Shown: in pieces, positions 8,461 through 17,110 of the stretch
How the letters are laid out: the number at the start of each line of letters is the position of its first letter
Position numbering within the stretch: position 1 is the stretch's first letter
NCBI GenBank assembly: GCA_035555595.1
Contig: DATMGK010000043.1
Span: forward strand, 1 to 64,000
DNA length: 64,000 bases
Direction: 5' to 3'
Source of the DNA: Croceibacterium_A sp035555595
GTDB lineage: Bacteria > Pseudomonadota > Alphaproteobacteria > Sphingomonadales > Sphingomonadaceae
Notes under the pieces: model-generated
Told to the model about the DNA's origin: nothing
Databases searched by the model: none
Seen by the model: the letters and a program-made list of their open reading frames with translations, nothing else
Translations under genes and position numbers: made by a program

Positions 8461-8895
8461 ATGTCCGATATCGTTTTCGTCCTGAATGGCCCGAACCTCA
8501 ACCTGCTCGGCACGCGCGAGCCGGAAATATACGGGGCCGATACGCTGGACGACATCGCCTCGCGGCTGGAGGACAAGGGCCGCACGCTGGGGCTGGAAAT
8601 CGACCTGCGCCAGTCCAACCACGAAGGCCACCTGTGCGACTGGTTGCACGAAGCGCAGGCCGTCAACGCGAAAGCCGTGCTGCTGAACGCCGGGGCGCTG
8701 ACGCATACCAGCCTGGCGCTTTACGACGCGATCCGATCGATCCGCACACCGGTGATAGAAGTCCACATTTCCAACCCGCTGGCGCGCGAAGCCTATCGCC
8801 ACAAAAGCTATGTCGGGATGGCCGCCAAGGGAACCATTGCCGGGCTGGGAGCCTATGGATACGAGCTGGCGCTGGAGGCTGCGGCCCGGCTTTGA
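8461..8895 (+). CDS. aroQ: 3-dehydroquinate dehydratase, type II
   Basis: A 144-residue enzyme of the shikimate pathway converting 3-dehydroquinate to 3-dehydroshikimate. Family motifs are intact: FVLNGPNLNLLGTREPEIYG at the N-terminus with the flexible-lid region, DLRQSNHEGHLCDWLHEA, LLNAGALTHTSLALYDAI, and VIEVHISNPLAREAYRHKS with the catalytic histidine. Length is normal for the dodecameric type II enzyme. The ATG at 8461 follows an AAGGGGAAA site. It lies just ahead of accB-accC, an order seen in other alphaproteobacteria. Confidence 0.96.
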   Translation: MSDIVFVLNGPNLNLLGTREPEIYGADTLDDIASRLEDKGRTLGLEIDLRQSNHEGHLCDWLHEAQAVNAKAVLLNAGALTHTSLALYDAIRSIRTPVIEVHISNPLAREAYRHKSYVGMAAKGTIAGLGAYGYELALEAAARL

Positions 8896-8993
8896 GCAAA
8901 ACCCGGCAGACGCGCCAGAGCCTTGCCCCCTTGCCTTGGCGCGCTGCAAAACGCATAGCGCGCGGCCACGAGACAATCTCGCGAGGGACATAG

Positions 8994-9497
8994 ATGGCCG
9001 ACGAAGGCGTCAACAAGGGTAAAGCCGGCGCCAAGAGCGCAGGCGGGCTGAACGTAGATACCGGGCTGGTGCGCCAGCTCGCCGAAATGCTGGCCGAAAC
9101 CGGCCTCACCGAAATTGAAGTGGCCGATGGCGACCGCAGCATCCGCGTTTCGCGTGGCGCGGCCCCCGTTTCCGCAGTGGCCGCCGCGCCTGTCGTTCCG
9201 GTCGCGGCCCCGGCAGCCGCCGCCCCTGCCGCAGCCGCGCCTGACGCGCCGGTGGCCGATCTGGCCAATGCCTTACGCTCGCCGATGGTGGGCACCGCCT
9301 ATCTCTTCCCCGAACCGGGCGCGGCCCCGTTCGTGAAAGTGGGCGACAAGGTGAAGACCGGTGACACGCTGCTGATCGTGGAAGCGATGAAGGTGATGAA
9401 CCCGATCGCCGCCACGAAGGACGGCACCGTGCAGAGCATCCTGATCGAGAACGCCCAGCCGGTCGAATACGACCAGCCGCTGGTCGTGATCGCCTGA
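8994..9497 (+). CDS. accB: Biotin carboxyl carrier protein of acetyl-CoA carboxylase
   Basis: A 167-residue BCCP. The N-terminal region (VDTGLVRQLAEMLAETGLTEIEVADGDRSIRVSR, given here as a pattern only) is followed by an Ala/Pro-rich flexible linker at about residues 60-85 and a C-terminal biotinyl domain (LRSPMVGTAYLFPEPGAAPF to VEYDQPLVVIA). The biotin attachment motif EAMKVMN places the modified lysine at residue 133. It carries the carboxyl group from AccC to the carboxyltransferase in the first step of fatty-acid synthesis. It is 10 bp ahead of accC, forming one operon. Confidence 0.97.
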   Translation: MADEGVNKGKAGAKSAGGLNVDTGLVRQLAEMLAETGLTEIEVADGDRSIRVSRGAAPVSAVAAAPVVPVAAPAAAAPAAAAPDAPVADLANALRSPMVGTAYLFPEPGAAPFVKVGDKVKTGDTLLIVEAMKVMNPIAATKDGTVQSILIENAQPVEYDQPLVVIA

Positions 9498-9507
9498 GCG
9501 CGCACTG

Positions 9508-10857
9508 ATGCCCATTACCCGGCTGCTGATCGCCAACCGCGGCGAAATCGCGCTACGCATTCATCGCGCCGCGCACGAGATGGGTATCGAGACGGTGGCG
9601 GTGCATTCCACCGCAGACGCCGATGCGATGCATGTGCGGCTGGCCGACCATGCGGTTTGCATCGGCCCGCCGCCTGCCAGCGAAAGCTATCTGAACACGG
9701 CCGCGATCATTTCCGCAGCCGAAATTTCTGGCGCCGACGCGATCCACCCCGGCTATGGCTTCATGTCGGAAAACGCGCAGTTCGCGGAAATCGTGGAAGC
9801 GCACGACATCGTATGGATCGGGCCGAAACCCGAACATATCCGCACGATGGGCGACAAGGTGGAAGCCAAGCGCACCGCGGGCGCGCTGGGCCTGCCGCTG
9901 GTGCCGGGTTCCGACGGGGCGGTATCCGACCCCGAAGTGGCGGCGAAGATCGCTGACGAAATCGGCTATCCGGTGATCATCAAGGCGGCCAGCGGTGGCG
10001 GCGGGCGCGGCATGAAAGTGTGCAACAGCCCGGACCAGTTGGAAACGCTTATGAAGCAGGCGGGTACCGAGGCGAAAGCCGCGTTCGGTGACGACACCGT
10101 CTATATCGAGAAATACCTGGGCAACCCGCGCCACATCGAATTCCAGGTGTTTGGCGACGGAAACGGCAATGCCATCCATCTGGGCGAGCGTGACTGTTCG
10201 TTGCAGCGCCGCCACCAGAAAGTGCTGGAAGAAGCCCCCTCCCCCGTGATCTCGCCCGAAGAGCGTGCGCGGATGGGCGGCATCGTGGCCAAGGCGATGG
10301 CCGACATGGGCTATCGCGGGGCAGGCACGATCGAGTTCCTGTGGGAAAACGGCGAGTTCTATTTCATCGAAATGAACACCCGCCTGCAGGTGGAACATCC
10401 CGTTACGGAAGCGATCACCGGCGTGGATCTGGTGCGCGAACAGATCCGCGTGGCGGAAGGCAAGCCCCTTTCCGTGACGCAGGACGACATCCAGTTCACC
10501 GGCCACGCGATCGAATGCCGCATCAACGCGGAAGACCCATGGACCTTCGCCCCCAGCCCCGGCCTTGTGACAGCCTATCACGCGGCGGGCGGCATGCATG
10601 TGCGCGTGGATAGCGGGCTTTATGCGGGATACCGCATCCCGCCCTATTACGATTCCATGATCGCCAAGCTGATCGTCTATGGCCGCACCCGCGAAGGCTG
10701 CATCATGCGCCTGCGCCGCGCGCTGGAAGAAATGGTGGTGGAAGGCGTGAAGACCTCCATCCCCCTGCACCAGCAACTGCTGCGCGAGCCGGACGTGCTG
10801 AACGGCGACTATTCGATCAAGTGGCTGGAAGACTGGCTGGCCGGTCGCGAGGGATAA
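9508..10857 (+). CDS. accC: Biotin carboxylase subunit of acetyl-CoA carboxylase
   Basis: A 449-residue ATP-grasp enzyme that carboxylates the biotin of AccB using bicarbonate and ATP. The N-terminal domain begins RLLIANRGEIALRIHRAAHE. The glycine-rich ATP-binding loop IKAASGGGGRGMKVC, the ERDCSLQRRHQKVLEEAP segment, FIEMNTRLQVEHPVTE with metal and bicarbonate ligands, and the C-terminal domain (GHAIECRINAEDPWTFAPSPG) are all intact. Length is standard. The enzyme forms the biotin carboxylase half of ACC with AccB; accA and accD are not in this window. Confidence 0.97.
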   Translation: MPITRLLIANRGEIALRIHRAAHEMGIETVAVHSTADADAMHVRLADHAVCIGPPPASESYLNTAAIISAAEISGADAIHPGYGFMSENAQFAEIVEAHDIVWIGPKPEHIRTMGDKVEAKRTAGALGLPLVPGSDGAVSDPEVAAKIADEIGYPVIIKAASGGGGRGMKVCNSPDQLETLMKQAGTEAKAAFGDDTVYIEKYLGNPRHIEFQVFGDGNGNAIHLGERDCSLQRRHQKVLEEAPSPVISPEERARMGGIVAKAMADMGYRGAGTIEFLWENGEFYFIEMNTRLQVEHPVTEAITGVDLVREQIRVAEGKPLSVTQDDIQFTGHAIECRINAEDPWTFAPSPGLVTAYHAAGGMHVRVDSGLYAGYRIPPYYDSMIAKLIVYGRTREGCIMRLRRALEEMVVEGVKTSIPLHQQLLREPDVLNGDYSIKWLEDWLAGREG

Positions 10858-10931
10858 GGCGCGAGGAAACAACTGCGGATCGCGCTTGGTGCGCGGGATG
10901 CACGTTTCCGTCCGCATTTCCGGTCAGGCGT

Positions 10932-10947
10932 AAAGCCTGCAGGCTTT
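10932..10947. repeat. 16-bp perfect palindrome downstream of accC
   Basis: AAAGCCTGCAGGCTTT is a perfect inverted repeat about 75 bp after the accC stop, followed by GCGGCTTTAAC. It could be part of a weak terminator for the accBC transcript or an operator for the downstream antiporter gene. The rest of the 185-bp gap shows no other convincing signal. Confidence 0.35.
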
Positions 10948-11042
10948 GCGGCTTTAACAGCTTTGGGGCCTGCCCGTCGCCGGTGGCGTGGGTGGCCTTA
11001 TGCCTTCGCGGTTGACGCGTCGGATCATGACCCCAAAAAAGG

Positions 11043-12698
11043 GTGACACCTCACCGGCAGGATCGCCCTTTGGAAACCATCACGATTGTTCTTCTGCTTC
11101 TGCTGGCGGTCATCGTCAGCGGGATCGTGTCGAGGGTGCTGCCCCTGCCCTTGCCGCGCCCGCTGTTCCAGATCGCGCTGGGCGCGCTGATCGGAATGGT
11201 TGCGGACTGGCGGGTCACGCTCAATCCCGAGATTTTCTTCCTGCTGTTCCTGCCGCCTCTGCTGTTTCTGGATGGCTGGCGCATCCCGCGCGAGGAACTG
11301 TTCAAGGACGCAAAGACGGTTCTGGAACTGGCCCTTGGGCTGGTTGTGTTCACGGTTCTGGGCATGGGGCTGCTAATCCATTGGATGATCCCGTCGATGC
11401 CGCTGGCGGTGGCCTTTGCATTGGCGGCCGTGGTTTCCCCGACAGACCCCATCGCCGTATCCGCAATTGCCCAGCGCGTGCCGATCCCCCGGCGCATGAT
11501 GCACATCCTTGAGGGTGAATCGCTGCTCAACGATGCGTCCGGCCTCGTTTGCCTTCGCTTTGCGATCGCGGCGGCCCTGACAGGCGTATTCTCGATACAG
11601 AACGCCGCGCTGAACTTCGTATGGGTGGCGCTGGGCGGCATAGCGGTGGGCGTCGGCGTGACCTGGGCCGTGGCGAAAGCCAAGAGCTTCGTCACCCGGC
11701 ACTATGGCGAGGATGGCGGGGCGCAGGTGCTTATCAGCCTGCTGATCCCCTTCGGTTCCTATTTGGTGGCCGAACACCTGCACTGTTCCGGCATTCTTGC
11801 GGCGGTGGCGGCGGGGCTGACCATGGGGTTCGTGGAAACGCGGGGCGACATCGCCGCGACAACGCGCATACGCCGCAACAGCATCTGGGACACCATCCAG
11901 TTCACCGCGAACGGCATCATCTTCGTGCTGCTGGGCGAACAATTGCCCGGCATCCTGAGCGGTGCGGCGGAAACCGTGAGGATGACCGGCCACCATGACG
12001 AATGGTGGCTGGCGGTATATGTGCTGGCAATCAACGCGGGGCTGGCGGCGCTGCGCTTCCTGTGGGTCTGGCTGTCCTTCCGCCTGACATTGTTCCGCCA
12101 GGGGGAATGGCGGCAAAAGCCGAACTGGCGGATAGTCGCCGCGATGTCCTTTGCCGGTGTGCGTGGAGCCATCACGCTCGCCGGTGTGCTGACACTGCCG
12201 CTGACAATGGCCGATGGATCGGCATTCCCCGCCAGAGATCTGGCGATCTTCCTGGCGATGGGCGTGATTATCGTATCGCTTGTCGTGGCAAGCATCGGGC
12301 TGCCGCTGCTGCTGCGCGGCCTGGAATTGCCCGATGATCCCGCGCATCTGGTGGAAGAGGAAAACGCCCGCGTGGCCGCCGCCGAAGCGGCCATCGGCGC
12401 GGTTCAGCTCGCCGAACATCGCATGGCCGAAGGGAAGGCAAACGCGGATGCCTATATCGCCGCGGCCGGGCGCGTCATGGATGGTTACCGCGCGCGGATC
12501 GAAGCACGGCAGACGGACGACGAAGGGAAGGCAACAGCGCGTCAGGCCGAGAGCATCGAACGGGAACTGCGGCTCGCCGGACTGAAGGCCGAACGCACCG
12601 CCATATTCAGGATGGTCCGCCACCGCGAACTGGGCAGCGCGACGGCCCGCAAGCTAGTTCGCGAACTGGACCTTCAGGAAGTGCGATATACCGAATGA
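11043..12698 (+). CDS. CPA1-family Na+/H+ antiporter
   Basis: About 550 residues. Some 12 hydrophobic segments form a cation/proton antiporter 1 domain (about residues 10-410), with the family motifs FLLFLPPLLFLDGWRIPREEL, VVSPTDPIAVSAIAQRVPIP (ion-binding Asp), HILEGESLLNDASGLV and FAGVRGAITLAGVL. A hydrophilic helical tail of about 130 residues (EENARVAAAEAAIGAVQLAE onward) is cytoplasmic. The listed start is GTG 11043. A TTG at 11070 with AGGA 7 bases upstream is a credible alternative and gives an N-terminus that starts directly before the first membrane helix. Likely role: Na+ or K+ extrusion and pH homeostasis; ion preference is not visible. Convergent with the gene at 12720. Confidence 0.9.
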   Translation: MTPHRQDRPLETITIVLLLLLAVIVSGIVSRVLPLPLPRPLFQIALGALIGMVADWRVTLNPEIFFLLFLPPLLFLDGWRIPREELFKDAKTVLELALGLVVFTVLGMGLLIHWMIPSMPLAVAFALAAVVSPTDPIAVSAIAQRVPIPRRMMHILEGESLLNDASGLVCLRFAIAAALTGVFSIQNAALNFVWVALGGIAVGVGVTWAVAKAKSFVTRHYGEDGGAQVLISLLIPFGSYLVAEHLHCSGILAAVAAGLTMGFVETRGDIAATTRIRRNSIWDTIQFTANGIIFVLLGEQLPGILSGAAETVRMTGHHDEWWLAVYVLAINAGLAALRFLWVWLSFRLTLFRQGEWRQKPNWRIVAAMSFAGVRGAITLAGVLTLPLTMADGSAFPARDLAIFLAMGVIIVSLVVASIGLPLLLRGLELPDDPAHLVEEENARVAAAEAAIGAVQLAEHRMAEGKANADAYIAAAGRVMDGYRARIEARQTDDEGKATARQAESIERELRLAGLKAERTAIFRMVRHRELGSATARKLVRELDLQEVRYTE

Positions 12699-12719
12699 CC
12701 CGTGAGTACGGTGGCGCAA

Positions 12720-13136
12720 CTAAGCTGCGCCCTGCCGCCGCGCGATCAGATATCCGCCCGCCGCGCCGCCCAGTATCTTGAGCAGGTGAGATGAGAGGTA
12801 GGGCAGATCCATCGCCTGGCTGAAATCCGTCTTTTCCGGCGCGAGCCAATAAGCGGTGAGCGCGAGAATGGTGTAGATCAGCAGGCTCATCAAACCCGTA
12901 ACCACGCCGTTGGCTATCGGACGGTCAGAGCGGCGAAACAGCCAGAGGACGACCAGCAAGGCCGCGACGAAAGAGGCGGGCGGCACAAGCGCGTTAAGCG
13001 TGGGGACGGCGGCGGGAGAACTCAGCGCGATGGGCGCGGCGACAACGGCCAGAACGAATTCGACCAGCAAAGCCGCCAACAACGCGCGGCCCCAGCGGAT
13101 GCCCTCGATCCCTTCCGCTTCATGTTCCACGGTCAT
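12720..13136 (-). CDS. Four-segment integral membrane protein, unknown function
   Basis: A 138-residue protein with four hydrophobic stretches: ALLAALLVEFVLAVVAAPIA, ASFVAALLVVLWLF, GLMSLLIYTILALTAYW, and a weaker C-terminal one near HLLKILGGAAGGYLIARR. No recognised motif. Its ATG overlaps the stop of the upstream secreted protein gene (ATGA at 13136-13133), so it is translationally coupled as third gene of the DUF6152 operon. Confidence 0.7.
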   Translation of the reverse strand: MTVEHEAEGIEGIRWGRALLAALLVEFVLAVVAAPIALSSPAAVPTLNALVPPASFVAALLVVLWLFRRSDRPIANGVVTGLMSLLIYTILALTAYWLAPEKTDFSQAMDLPYLSSHLLKILGGAAGGYLIARRQGAA

Positions 13137-13882
13137 TCTCCTGCACCTTCACCGATCCGTTCATATTCCAGAGCGAAGCTGGGGTCACATTCATAGGGAT
13201 AGACATACTGGCCCGGCTGCCGCGTCCATTTGATGTAGCGCGCGCCGTTGTTTTCCAGCACCTCCGGATCTTCGAACCACTGCGTTGCCAGCAGGTCCTT
13301 GCCATCGTCGCTTAACCGATAGCGTTCGATCATGTGAATCTTGTCACTGTGATCGAGGCCGTTGTTGGTGATGGTGGACGCGGCCAGGTGCGTGGTGTCG
13401 ACAACCAGTTCGTCACCTTCCCAATGGCCGATCGAATGGCCGATCTTGGAATGGGGCGCGTCTTCTGGCGGATGCCCTCGCCCGTCCATATGGATCAGCC
13501 GGACCTGATCGAAGTATTCATACTTGAAGACGATCAGTTCGGGCGTCTGGAACACCTCGAACGGAAAAGGCCCCTGCAGGCCATAGACGATGGATGGCGG
13601 CAGGCACACGCGTGACACGCTCATATCAGTTTCCGGCGTCCACGCCTCTGCCTTGGCCAGTGCATCGGGCTTCAGCTTGAGGCCGCCGTATTCGTGCTGA
13701 GGAAACTCCGCGACGCCGGTATCGTCGATAATAACGGTGTCGGGCGGCAGTTTTTCCACCAGATCGGCGGGCGGATCGCCCGCATCGAAGCTGAGGTTCC
13801 AGAAGCCCTGAAGATCGGCCTGCGCCAGCGCGGTGGCAGGTGCCGCGATCAGGGCGGCGGTTGCGATAAGCCATGTACGCAT
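13133..13882 (-). CDS. Secreted protein of unknown function, operon with DUF6152
   Basis: A 249-residue protein with a clear Sec signal peptide (MRTWLIATAALIAAPATALA, cleavage about residue 20). The mature part starts DLQGFWNLSFDAGDPPADL and contains SVSRVCLPPSIVYGLQGPFP and HSIGHWEGDELVVDTTHLA. The last motif recurs in a group of proteobacterial secreted proteins usually found next to DUF6152 genes, predicted to be beta-rich. It follows the DUF6152 gene by 2 bp and overlaps the downstream membrane protein gene. No catalytic residues are evident. Confidence 0.7.
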   Translation of the reverse strand: MRTWLIATAALIAAPATALAQADLQGFWNLSFDAGDPPADLVEKLPPDTVIIDDTGVAEFPQHEYGGLKLKPDALAKAEAWTPETDMSVSRVCLPPSIVYGLQGPFPFEVFQTPELIVFKYEYFDQVRLIHMDGRGHPPEDAPHSKIGHSIGHWEGDELVVDTTHLAASTITNNGLDHSDKIHMIERYRLSDDGKDLLATQWFEDPEVLENNGARYIKWTRQPGQYVYPYECDPSFALEYERIGEGAGE

Positions 13883-13884
13883 GG

Positions 13885-14283
13885 TCAGCTCTGGTCCGCG
13901 TGACCGAACGGCGCGGAACCGATCAGGCGCCCATCAGCGCGGACCGCACGGCGCAGGCGGATATAGGGCTTCCCGTCACGGCTGGCCCATCCGTCGATCG
14001 TTATCGTTTCACCCGGTTTGATACTGTCCCGCGCCCAGCCGCGCCGCATCAGCACCACCGGGGCATTGGTTTCCGCACGCCATTCCGTGACTTTGCCCTG
14101 CGCATCGGTGACGTCCATCACCACAGTGCCGTGAGGATTGGTAAAGCGGAACGCCGTGACCTTGCCGGTGATGGTCACGTCCCTGCTCGGGTCGAAAAAG
14201 ACCGCGAACGAATGATGCGCCAGCGCGGCGGCCGGGGCCATGCAGGCCAGCGCCACGGCAATGGAAAGCGCGCGACTCCTCAT
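13885..14283 (-). CDS. DUF6152 family periplasmic protein
   Basis: A 132-residue protein with a signal peptide (MRSRALSIAVALACMAPAAALA) and the family motif AHHSFAVFFDPSRDVTITGK, then VTAFRFTNPHGTVVMDVTD, WRAETNAPVVLMRRGW, and PGETITIDGWASRDGKPYIR. It looks like a small OB-like beta barrel. The histidine pair next to the cleavage site is conserved in the family and may bind metal, which is only inference. It is first gene of a three-gene operon (14283 to 12720), with a GGGGAG site before its ATG. Confidence 0.8.
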   Translation of the reverse strand: MRSRALSIAVALACMAPAAALAHHSFAVFFDPSRDVTITGKVTAFRFTNPHGTVVMDVTDAQGKVTEWRAETNAPVVLMRRGWARDSIKPGETITIDGWASRDGKPYIRLRRAVRADGRLIGSAPFGHADQS

Positions 14284-14360
14284 CGAAACTCCCCTCTATT
14301 CTCTCTTTTTCCCAGCCTACATCCTGGCCGGGCCCGGTGGAAGGGGAACCCGGCCAGAAA

Positions 14361-14825
14361 TCAGCCCAGCGGAACGCCGGGTTCGCTCTTGGAAGTACGG
14401 ATGGTCAGCGATGTCTTGACGCTGGCCACATTGGGGGCAGGCGTCAGCTTGCTGGTGAGAAATTCCTGAAAGCTTTGCAGATCGCGGCTGACGATCTTCA
14501 GGATGAAGTCGATCTCACCATTCAGCATGTGGCATTCGCGCACATCGGGCAAAGCCTTGATGTGGTTCTCAAACGCTCGCAGGTCTTCTTCCGCCTGACT
14601 TTTCAGGCTGACCATTGCGAAGACGGTGATCGCAAAGCCGAGCTTCGAAGGATCGAGATCGGCGTGGTAGCCGCGGATGACGCCCGCTTCCTCCAGCGCG
14701 CGGACGCGGCGCAGACACGGCGGAGCGGTGAGCCCCACCCGGCGCGCGAGATCGACGTTGGTTACCCGGCCTTCAGCCTGCAATTCGGCGAGAAGGTGAC
14801 GATCGATGCTGTCCAGTGTTGACAT
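14361..14825 (-). CDS. Lrp/AsnC-family transcriptional regulator
   Basis: A 154-residue protein with an N-terminal winged helix-turn-helix (LDSIDRHLLAELQAEGRVTN, then VDLARRVGLTAPPCLRRVRALEE) and a C-terminal RAM/effector domain (FAITVFAMVSLKSQ, then ALPDVRECHMLNGEIDFILKIVSRDL). This is the standard Lrp/AsnC layout and length. Members respond to amino acids and form octamers. Targets are not identified: it lies upstream of, and in the same direction as, the DUF6152 operon, and is divergent from the histidine kinase at 15038. Confidence 0.92.
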   Translation of the reverse strand: MSTLDSIDRHLLAELQAEGRVTNVDLARRVGLTAPPCLRRVRALEEAGVIRGYHADLDPSKLGFAITVFAMVSLKSQAEEDLRAFENHIKALPDVRECHMLNGEIDFILKIVSRDLQSFQEFLTSKLTPAPNVASVKTSLTIRTSKSEPGVPLG

Positions 14826-15037
14826 GACATTTCACCCCCGCGTCTGAGATAAAAACGGAATAACCGGCCGTTGAAATTATCGGCCGCCCAGCCCCGTTGC
14901 CCCGAAATATTATTGTGTATGACGGCAATTGTCCCGCTTTGCAACGCGCCAAAGGGAAGCCGTTTCGCCCTGCGTCGGACGGGCTATGGGCCAAAGCGCA
15001 GCGCCCTGTACGCCGCCGCCCTTTCGCCGGAGAATCG

Positions 15038-16729
15038 ATGCAGTTCGACGATCGCCTTGCCACCGTGCTGCGCGTACCCGCGCAGAGCGAGGCTGCGGCG
15101 CGAACGCAATACCGGCAGTTGCTCGACCTGCTGGGATCGATGCCGGCCGACGCCGAGGGCGTACTGGTGGAAGCAGCCTATGAACGGCTTGGCGAACTGG
15201 CTGACACCCTGCCCCCTGCACTGCAATCGGCGATCCTGCGCGCGCCCGGGCTGCGGCTGCGCAATGCTGCGCTGGCGAGTTGGCTTTCCACCCGCGATCC
15301 GCAGGCGGCAGCGGCGGCGATGGCAACCGCACAGCTTGAAGAAGGCGAATGGCTGAACCTCATCCCCCGGCTGTCGATGACGGCGCGAGGGTTCCTCCGC
15401 CATCGGCGCGACCTGCCTTTCGCGGCCCAGCAGGTGCTGGAACGACTGGGTGTGCGCGATCTGGTGCTGCCCGAACCTGAGGCATGGCTGGAAGGCACCG
15501 ACCACCGGCCTGAGCTTGAGGCAGGCGCCCCAGTCGCAGAGGAACAGGCGCCGGAAGCCGAGGCAGGCATTGGTGCGCTCGTCCGCCGTATCGAGGCGTT
15601 CCAACGCGCCCGGCGGGAGGCCGCCTCCGCACCGCGCCTGCCTCTGGGCGACGTAAGGCCCGAAACCGATTTCGCAGACGCAGGAAACCGGCGCGGAGCG
15701 TTCGATTTTGCTACCGATCCACAAGGTGCGATCATATGGGCGGACCCCGCGATGGCGCCGCTGGCGGTTGGCCTGCGGCTGGGGGCGACTGGCCACGGTT
15801 CGACGGGACTGGCGGACGCGTGGGCAACCCGCGCACTTTCCCTGCGGCAGCCCCTGCGCGGCGCCCGCATCACGCTTTCCGGGCCCGCGGAAATCGCCGG
15901 GGACTGGCGGATAGACGCTGTTCCGGCGTTTTCCCCTGTCGGTGGGGCGTTCGATGGATATCGCGGCAGGATGCGCCGTTTCGACAGCCGGCCTTCCGCG
16001 GCCGCCGTTGCTGCCGGGGCTGACCGGATGCGGCAATTGCTGCACGAATTGCGCACGCCGGTGGGCGCCATCCAGGGCTTTGCCGAGCTGATCCAGCAGC
16101 AGATGTTCGGCCCGGCGCCGAATGAATATCGCGCACTCGCCGCCGGGATCGCGGTGGACGCCGCGCGCCTGTTGGCCGGGTTTGACGAGATCGACCGCCT
16201 CGCCCGGCTGGAATCCGGATCGATGCAACTGGATGAAGGCCGCTGCGATCTGCGCGATGTGGCCGGGCAGCTTCTGCGCCGTCTGGAAGGCGCGCTGAGG
16301 CCGCGCAGCGCGCGCATCGATCTGGCGATCCGGGGCGGGCCCTTCACATTGGCGCTGGACGAGCGGGAAGCCCAGCAATTGCTGTGGCGCCTGCTGGCGA
16401 CTCTGGCGGGGACGCTCGGTCCCGGCGAAGTGATCGACCTGACGCTGGAAAGCGATGGCAGGCGCGCAACCCTTTCAGCCGACCTTCCCACCGCACTGCT
16501 GGACAATGACGATCTGTTCGCGGCATCCGCAACGGTGCAGCCCCGAACCGTATCCGCAGGCATGTTCGGCAGCGGCTTTTCCCTGCGGCTGGCCCGCGCC
16601 GAAGCCGTTGCCGCGGGCGGCAAGATGGAACAGCGGGGCGAATTGCTGTGCCTGGACCTGCCGGTCCTGGCCTATCCCGCGCCTTCAGAAGAGGGTGAGC
16701 AGCACGATCTGCCGGGAAAATTCGCCTGA
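15038..16729 (+). CDS. Histidine-kinase-like protein with degenerate ATPase domain
   Basis: A 563-residue soluble protein. The N-terminal ~160 residues are helical and repeat-like. The middle (about 240-330) may be a PAS-like sensor. A HisKA dimerisation domain carries LLHELRTPVGAIQGFAELIQ, with the phosphoacceptor histidine at residue 336. The following ATPase region lacks recognisable N-box asparagine (QLLWRLLATLAGTLG in its place) and the DxGxG G1 box; only a G2-like GMFGSGFSLRLARAEAVAAGG remains. It may be a phosphotransfer or pseudokinase protein. The start ATG 15038 has a GGAGAA site; longer in-frame versions are unlikely. No response regulator is adjacent. Confidence 0.8.
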   Translation: MQFDDRLATVLRVPAQSEAAARTQYRQLLDLLGSMPADAEGVLVEAAYERLGELADTLPPALQSAILRAPGLRLRNAALASWLSTRDPQAAAAAMATAQLEEGEWLNLIPRLSMTARGFLRHRRDLPFAAQQVLERLGVRDLVLPEPEAWLEGTDHRPELEAGAPVAEEQAPEAEAGIGALVRRIEAFQRARREAASAPRLPLGDVRPETDFADAGNRRGAFDFATDPQGAIIWADPAMAPLAVGLRLGATGHGSTGLADAWATRALSLRQPLRGARITLSGPAEIAGDWRIDAVPAFSPVGGAFDGYRGRMRRFDSRPSAAAVAAGADRMRQLLHELRTPVGAIQGFAELIQQQMFGPAPNEYRALAAGIAVDAARLLAGFDEIDRLARLESGSMQLDEGRCDLRDVAGQLLRRLEGALRPRSARIDLAIRGGPFTLALDEREAQQLLWRLLATLAGTLGPGEVIDLTLESDGRRATLSADLPTALLDNDDLFAASATVQPRTVSAGMFGSGFSLRLARAEAVAAGGKMEQRGELLCLDLPVLAYPAPSEEGEQHDLPGKFA

Positions 16730-16807
16730 GCCCGCACGGTTCTTGCCATAGCGCATAAGCGAAGCTACCTCCCGCCCCGCGCAAGCGGCGCACCGGTTGG
16801 TTCCTCG

Positions 16808-16883
16808 GGGCCTGTAGCTCAGCGGTTAGAGCTGGCCGCTCATAACGGCTAGGTCGCGGGTTCGAATCCTGCCGGGCCCACCA
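16808..16883 (+). tRNA. tRNA with anticodon CAT, most likely tRNA-Ile2
   Basis: A 76-nt cloverleaf: acceptor GGGCCTG with CGGGCCC, D arm TAGCTCAGCGGTTAGAGCT, anticodon loop CTCATAA with anticodon CAT, T arm GCGGGTTCGAATCCTGC, encoded CCA. The body resembles E. coli ileX (lysidine-modified Ile2, reading AUA) far more than elongator or initiator tRNA-Met. The TilS modification that decides identity cannot be seen in DNA. Confidence 0.9.
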
Positions 16884-16941
16884 GCCACGCCGCACGCGCA
16901 AGTCCGCAAGGACAGCCGGCCACCAGCCGGTCCGAACAGGT

Positions 16942-17020
<79 letters not shown>

Positions 17021-17110
17021 CGGACCTTGGACGGCACCGCATCTCGCACACAAAAAGAGCGGAGCCGCCGGGTAAACGGCGACCCCGCCCGAGGAGCGCG
17101 CAGGAAGCCC

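Noticed and set aside
14897..15037. Longer N-terminus for the histidine-kinase-like protein
   Set aside because: The extension is not protein-like, lies in the Lrp promoter region, and the ATG at 15038 has its own GGAGAA site.
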